Shown here: one piece after another, positions 57,990-64,000 of the stretch | Numbering within the stretch: position 1 is the first letter of the stretch | Layout: each line of letters opens with the position of its first letter | Assembly (NCBI RefSeq): GCF_003073045.1 | Contig: NC_037593.1 | Location: 18,218,725-18,282,724 of the forward strand | DNA: 64,000 nt | Direction of reading: 5' to 3' | DNA from: Pomacea canaliculata | Taxonomy: Eukaryota > Mollusca > Gastropoda > Architaenioglossa > Ampullariidae | Translations under genes and position numbers: made by a program | The notes under the pieces: generated by a model | The model's database searches: none | What the model saw: the letters and a program-made list of their open reading frames with translations, nothing else | What the model was told of the DNA's origin: nothing

Positions 57990-60600
57990 CAAACTTTCAA
58001 TATCTTTGTATTCGTTTGTGTTTGTGTGTGTAAGTGTGTGTGCGTGCGCGCTTATGTACAAACTTTAACTGTAACGTGCAAGTTTGGGAAGTGATTTTCT
58101 TAAATTTGCTTTCCAGACATTGGAGCAGCAATAAAACAAAATTCTTTTCTCCGCTCACACGTTCTGCCGCTTATTCTCAGATGTCAATTCTTGTAGTACA
58201 GCCAGACGATAATTCTTTCAGAGATGGAATGGACACTAAAGTAGGGTGAAATACAGTTCCACTTTCAGGTATGGAAGTCAAAACAAGGACATGTAAAATG
58301 TCGTGGATTGCACCCAGGGTCGTCAGATGCACGGTGGCAACCTCACACAGCCGCCACCAACACACGAACACACCAACACACGAACACACCAACACACGAA
58401 CACACCAACACACACACACTCGCTCAGCCAAACGCGGGACACGACGATCCTAGCGAACCTTTGACGAACGTAGACCACAACAAAGACGAAACGAACAGTA
58501 CAAATAGTGAGTTTAATCACATGTGGATAAAAAAAAATTGAAAATAAATGAAAAATACATATAATACACATACACAAGAAAACAGAGGACTACCTCACAC
58601 CCACAAGTGAGGGAGAGAAGTTAGTAAGGGAGACAAAACACACTGCGGCAGTCCTGAGCATAAACTGCTGCAACAGTTCACTTTTTTCTTCCATTTTGAT
58701 CGCTACCCTCCCCCTCTACTCCGTCAAGACGGGTAGAAGTTAATGCGGGTGTTACTGGTGTGTATTGGGCAGACCGCTGGGCAGAAGCACTGGAGAGTAG
58801 TGATCGAGTGTTAACTTTATTGTCTTGAAGTGAGAGAACAATACATTCGTCGACAAAACTTGAGGTACATGTCTTCTCGCATACTAACGTTCGCAATCAA
58901 CCGTGTTGCTGTGTTCAATGTTTCGGCAACATTTTTGTTCTCTTCCCCCTTTTCCTCGCCTCCTTGCATCTAAAAGCCACTCACGTCTGAACTAAATAAT
59001 GTTTACACGATGGCTGATATCGATAAATTGTTTCCCAGATCAGCTACAAAAAAAATCGCTTTGGGGCAGGGGACACATCAAGTGTGGACGGAGGAGTTGA
59101 TATCTGCCGGATACTCTCTGCCACGAAATGTGTAGAATATTGAAAAGTGCTTACAGAATGATACTGATCGAGTCCATGCACTATTATTCGACAATAATTT
59201 GTCTTAGGGGGTGGGGGTGGGGTTCTTGATCGTCTACGTTGACATCGAGCTACTGCAGTGTCTACAAACAGGAAAAATGGGAGGTGGGGCGGTTGTGAAA
59301 GGTGACAGACGCCTAGGAAAGGTGCCGTGTGTTTACACAGCAGGTTAGGTGTGGACTGGAAGGCGGGTACTGTGAGTGGACATAGCAGCCAGGAGTGAAC
59401 ACTAGGATTTACAGTCAAATCTCGCTACTATGCCACTCTCGGTATTATGCCACTTTTGCTCGGTCCCGACAAAATTCAATGCAAAATAAATTTACTATGC
59501 CACCACCGACTCTCGCTACTATGCCACTACTGTGTGATTGTTAAAAGACACAAGTTGTGAAATTCCGCGCAGTGCTCGATTATTATACTGTATGATAGTG
59601 TGGGACATCGCAGTTAGGTGGATGGAACATAGCACGCACACAGGGAGGGTGGAGGCTGGCGATAGGGGGTGGTGGTCGCTGGCCGGGTGACAGCCCCGTG
59701 ACAGGGAGAGCGGGAGGATGCAGGTGCGCGGATGTGGTTGGGAGGGGTGTAGGATGAAGAGGTGAGGGGGAGAATGAGAGGAGAAAGCTAGCGCCAGCAG
59801 ACGATTCTTGAGAGCTTTGGACTGACAAGTAACTTGAGCAAATAAAGCCGTTTTTACGAACCCTCGCTACTATGCCACTCTCGCTACTATGCCACTCTTG
59901 CTCGGTCCCGGTAGGTGGCATAGTAGCGAGATTTGACTGTAGTGGAAATCCTTATGGCTGGTGCAAGGAACTAGGTTCAGTAGCTAGTTGGTGACCACCA
60001 GGGTCTGTGCGAGACGTGCGTGGGCTCACGGTACTGTGTGTTGACACTGGGTGACGGCCGGACACTTCACAATCCTCGTGGGTGAGTGCGTGATCTCTTG
60101 GCGGTTTTACAATATTTTGTTCTCATTCGTGGGGGCATTAACTAGCCAGCGAGGGCTGCACACATATGTGTGTCTGTGAGTCTTGCTCTGTGTTACAGTT
60201 AAAACTGTATCTGCTAGTCTAAGAGAGGGGCTGTATCAGAGTATACCAAGTTTGTTAATTTAAGGTTATGTTTGTCGGGTCGTACATTGGGCGCGAAACA
60301 TTTTTGCTTGTTGAATTTTAGAAAAGAGAGCCCAATAGGACTGTATTAGGACATTGCAATAGGTGTGTCCTGAAGAGGGAAGTTTTTTGTTTTATTATGA
60401 AGCCACCTAGTGACAGATATTTTTTTGCTTTCTCCACAGGCTTTTTATCTTTATCATTTTCATGTTCAACTTCATCGTATTCTTTGGGTGATCTTGTCCT
60501 TGTCCTTCTATTATTGTTGCATTTCTTCAAGTTCAAAGTTCGTACTCAAGGGCGAACCCACACACACTTACACACACAAACACAAACAAACAAATGCAAA
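57990..60600. other. Tail-to-tail spacer between E2 and E3
   Basis: No gene seen. It contains an AACACACC(AACACACG) microsatellite at 58358-58415, the 528-bp pogo-type element at 59412, and CA-rich tracts near 60560. Confidence 0.5.
59412..59939. mobile_element. Non-autonomous Tc1/mariner (pogo/Tigger-like) DNA element
   Basis: Starts CAGTCAAATCTCGCTACTAT and ends with its inverse, ATAGTAGCGAGATTTGACTG, flanked by TA on both sides (59410-59411, 59940-59941). CAGTCAAA-type ends with TA duplication are typical of pogo/Tigger elements. CTCGCTACTATGCCACT recurs internally at both ends. No transposase frame; the open frame inside (59583-59921, minus) has no recognisable domain. Confidence 0.75.
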
Positions 60601-61049
60601 GATATTGAAAGTTTGCTATATTGTTTTCATTTTATTATTCAGAGTAAACTGAAAAAGACATTAGATTTCGTCCAAGGTGCTGCTGCTGTAAGTATTGACT
60701 GTTGAAGTGTAAGTCGCTGTACATCCAGACCAATGATGTGTCTGTGAGATTTTACTTTGCAAATAAACTATTCTTTTACGTTTGAGATGCTGATCTTGTC
60801 CTTATTTGTGATGTTCGTGGACGAATAGCGACTTTAACTTGCGTTGGTGTTCTGTGGTTTCATTCTCTGAAGGTGAACGATTGACTTGAGATAATACGCA
60901 ATAATTCAAAGTAGTTTTTTTTTTCTTCTCGGTTGGTCAATCTAAGTCATCAGTCTGGAACTATCAGTATATATGCAAAACTTCCCAGCATGCAGCCGCA
61001 TGGACATATCGGTATCCTTGGCAAGCCGTCCGTCAGAGGTCAGAGGTTA

Positions 61050-63643
61050 CTAAGCGAGTTGAGTTCCAGGCCCGATGGAGCACACCTGCCACGGCACTTG
61101 CAGATCCTCGAGTTCAGCATCGTCGAACGACTGATCGAGAAGTTCGACTGTTAGGCCCTCTGTCGTGGCTAATACGTAAACAAGGCTACCTACACTTCCA
61201 GCTTCACGATCTCTGTATGGGAGGGAACCGTACTGAGGATACCTTGGACCATAGGACTTGTCGTACAGCGAGCCGTAACCCGACTGAGAATATTTCAGCC
61301 GTTGTTCGACTTCGAATTTATACCTAAAACCAGAAATACCATACAGAACCTTAGGCACTGTCTGGCCGAAGTCTGAGTTAAAGGTGATGACACTGCGTCT
61401 ATCAGTCTTAGTCAGGGTAGTCACGCCGGTTTCGCCTGAAAGAGAAAACACGGGGCAAGATAGTCACGTGATGCAACACGTCAGCAGACAATCCAAACAC
61501 TTACCTACATATTCTTATAATAATCAACTTTTAAAGGAAACTTTTGTCGAAAGACATGAAACGCCTGATTTAGTTTTGTAAGTAGCGAACTGTAGTTGAA
61601 ATTTACAATGTTTACTCACATATTCTGGACTTCTTAAAGGTGAGGACAGCATTCAGCGACCCAACAACATCCTTGATGTCGTTACCCAGCAATGTGAAAG
61701 AGTTTTTGACGATCTGTGATTAAATGTAAACTATTTTATTTATCTCGTGGATAAAAATAGGGAAAAAACAAGATTTGTCTGTAGGGATGAGACTGTAGGA
61801 TTACGTTTAGGAAACTACAGATTGTTCTTATACAAAGATAAAAAGTTGATGACAAGACCATGGGAGGCGAGTTAAAAAAAATTGGATCATTCTCACTAAA
61901 ATCAGCATTTCTCATCTTCTATGTATCTCACAAAATGATAAATACCTGCACACAAACCCACGCACCTCCTCCCGCACACACTCATACACACGTTCACACG
62001 CATGCACAAAGATTGTGTCAGGTCACGTGACGTCCCACGTACAATCAGCAGTTGGGTCTGCACGTTCTGAGCGGCCGACAGAAGCCTGGCGATGGCGCCC
62101 ACTTGATTGGAGTCGATGTACTGCTGTTTGGCCAGAGCGATGTCCAGCTCCTTGATGTCCTTAGTGTTCTCTGTATTCAGAGCCTCCACCTTGTCCATCG
62201 TGGCTTCCAGATCACTCAGGCGCTTTTCAAGAATGTCCAGCTGCAAATACCACACGGAATGAATGTGTTTGTATGCGTGCATTCAACGCCTTGAAACTTC
62301 CTACATAATGTTAACACAGTCAACTCCACTTTATTATTTGTGATAATGACCACCATAGCAACAACCACACGTTCCATTCTCTCCGACACGCACCTTCTTT
62401 TCCAGATCGTCCAGCTGACTGTCCTGCAAGATGTTCTTCTCCTCCAAGCCCGGCAGGTCCACGACCGTCAGCTGCGTTATCTGCTTCGTCTGCAAACTTC
62501 CTTGGGAGTCCAGGTTAGCCAAACTCTGGGCAGCTAAATCCAGTTGTGAATACAGGCCTGCAAGAAAGCAAAAGACGATTAACGCTTGTTCTCCATTGGT
62601 TTCTGTGTACACGCCCACACATGGCATAACTGTCAACGTCTTGAATGCTCCTGAGGTCATGTACACACCATGGTAAGTCAGTGTAAAAGCGGAGACCAAA
62701 TATCAACCTGGCAATCTTATGATTTCACATTCAATGACAGATGTGAGAGTGGAGAACTGACCAAACACTGGGAACTAAAGGACTCGTTATAAAGGAAGCG
62801 CACAAGGATGTAGAGCATGACTCACTGTCAGCGGCGGCAAACAGTCTGTCCACTACATCATTCTCAGCTTCGTCCTCGAATCGTGATGGCGACTTGGCAG
62901 CATAAGGCAGCTGTTCGTAAGGCTGCTTGTTGTAGCTGTTCACACACCACAATGAACTACTCAAACACTTGCACATCTTAAACAGCTAAGTCACGCACAC
63001 AACTGCAGGAAAACGGATTGACACGTGCGCTTACATACATCTACATACCTCAACCGCTCACCTTTACTATTCTGGTGTGTAACTTTAAGCTTCTAAAAGT
63101 AATTTTAACTAAAGAGATATCTAACAGTGCATGAAGTATATAATTATTTTGTCACCCCGACATAAAAAGTAAAATTTCTTAGGTTCAAATCTCGTACTCA
63201 CAGTTCATAATTACTATAAGAACAAAGCGCATTTGTGCCAACCAACCAACCTTATCGTCAACGAATAACCGCAGTAAATAATATTTACAGTAAGACTTTT
63301 TATTCGATGGTTAACACATGTCTGAAGTATCATATTTACTTGTACAACTGATTCTAAGTATAAACAAATCATCATACCCATCCCGTTGATATCCATTGTA
63401 AGAACCATCTTGGTATTGCGAGTTGTAGAGAGGGGGGTAGGGGCGCGCAGCAGGTCCTGAGAGTGTCTTGTAAGGTTCCGGCTTATAAGGGATGGGCTTG
63501 GTTGTTGTCGCTGGTGGCGGTGGTGGTGGCGGCGGTGGTCGGTTGAATGATGCTGGCGGTGACTGATAAGGGGGCACATGTCGTACAGCGGAGACCATGG
63601 TCGCCAGGACAAGACTGACGACGACAGTGATGATGGACGCCAT
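61050..63643 (-). CDS. E3: secreted coiled-coil H-type lectin protein with polyproline arm (405 aa, 6 exons)
   Basis: Minus-strand exons 63643-63378, 62935-62826, 62557-62394, 62240-62043, 61713-61620 and 61435-61050; phases 2,1,0,0,1. It has nine prolines in the arm where E1 and E2 have eight. Exon 2 and introns 1-2 are nearly identical to E1. The end of exon 3 (SQLDDLEKK), intron 3 and exon 4 (VEALNTEN, QVGAIARL) match E2 instead, so the gene looks mosaic. The lectin domain is E1-like but has LEDLQVPWQVCS in the last strand. Minus-strand AATAAA at 60631-60636. The upstream duplicated block continues to the window edge. Confidence 0.86.
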
Positions 63644-63732
63644 TGTGACAGACAACTCTCTCTGTAGGGTCAGGAAGCAACAGGATCTGAACTGCAGCCG
63701 CTGACACGACTCGGAAGAAGAAGTAGAGGTGG

Positions 63733-63739
63733 TTATATA
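63733..63739 (-). promoter_or_regulatory. TATA box of E3
   Basis: TATATAA on the minus strand after CTCCATTGTGGG; identical context to E1. Confidence 0.7.
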
Positions 63740-63744
63740 CCCAC

Positions 63745-64000
63745 AATGGAGCCATAAAACAGCGATTTTTAGGGGAAGGGGAAACGAAACTTTGTAAAAA
63801 AAAAAGACCCCCGAATGTTTTACCTTTATTTTGTGTTCGGACTACATGGTAGATCAAAGGTTTGATTGATGTTATCAGCGTCCTTTAACGTTGTTCGCAT
63901 GTTATTTGCATTAACTTGTCTGTCGCTGCTACTAAGCGTACAGTCTGGATCACATCTTTATGTTAATGAGGGTCTTTCGTTGAGATGAATATCTTGTGGC
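63745..64000. other. Upstream region of E3, cut by window end
   Basis: Aligns with the region upstream of E1 (52570-52760), including ATGTTAATGAGGGTCTTTCG, so the duplicated unit extends beyond the window. Confidence 0.6.

Overview
The window is animal nuclear DNA, most likely from a mollusc and probably a gastropod (inference). It has spliced genes with GT-AG introns, TATA promoters, AATAAA signals, abundant microsatellites and decayed non-LTR retrotransposons. Every gene I can support belongs to one family of secreted proteins whose C-terminal domain reads as an H-type lectin, a fold well known from snail egg and mucus lectins. I assembled exons by hand from splice signals, reading phase and comparison between copies; no expression evidence was available.

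Eleven genes fall into five subfamilies (A to E are my labels). A1 (+, 2132-5145), B1 (-, 10498-12785) and C1 (+, 14171-16655) form a module. The module is repeated as A2 (+, 21107-23689), B2 (-, 25718-28413) and C2 (+, 29747-32290). A third A gene, A3 (+, 35801-39008), follows without B or C partners. Then come D (-, 42518-45712), which is C-like in structure, and three close copies in alternating orientation: E1 (-, 49906-52452), E2 (+, 55030-57561) and E3 (-, 61050-63643). In each module B and C are divergent from one shared 1.3-1.4 kb spacer.

All eleven proteins share one plan: signal peptide, Tyr/Pro-rich N-terminal arm, alpha-helical coiled-coil rod, a cysteine at the rod end, and an H-type lectin head with a Tyr/Gly/Pro-rich, often repetitive loop. 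By my exon reconstruction the rod is exactly 456 nt (152 codons) in all five subfamilies, although the sequences are very diverged and the introns inside it differ. Invariant rod length plus clustering of unlike subunits suggests an obligate hetero-oligomer, comparable in logic to fibrinogen chains, that would display several sugar-binding or cross-linking heads. A structural or adhesive secretion (egg capsule, egg jelly, pedal mucus or glue) is a reasonable inference but is not proven here.

The intergenic DNA holds old LINE fragments (17.33-18.45, 41.34-41.72 and 52.87-53.72 kb, plus a short tail at 7.93-8.04 kb), a small hAT-like element with an 8-bp target duplication (33.45 kb), and a 528-bp element with pogo/Tigger-like ends (59.4 kb). 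It also holds a dispersed repeat carrying arrays of TGACGTCA (CRE) sites every 33 bp (8.3 and 19.1 kb), several minisatellites and two tRNA-like SINE heads. I saw no retrovirus, Polinton or other virus-derived element.
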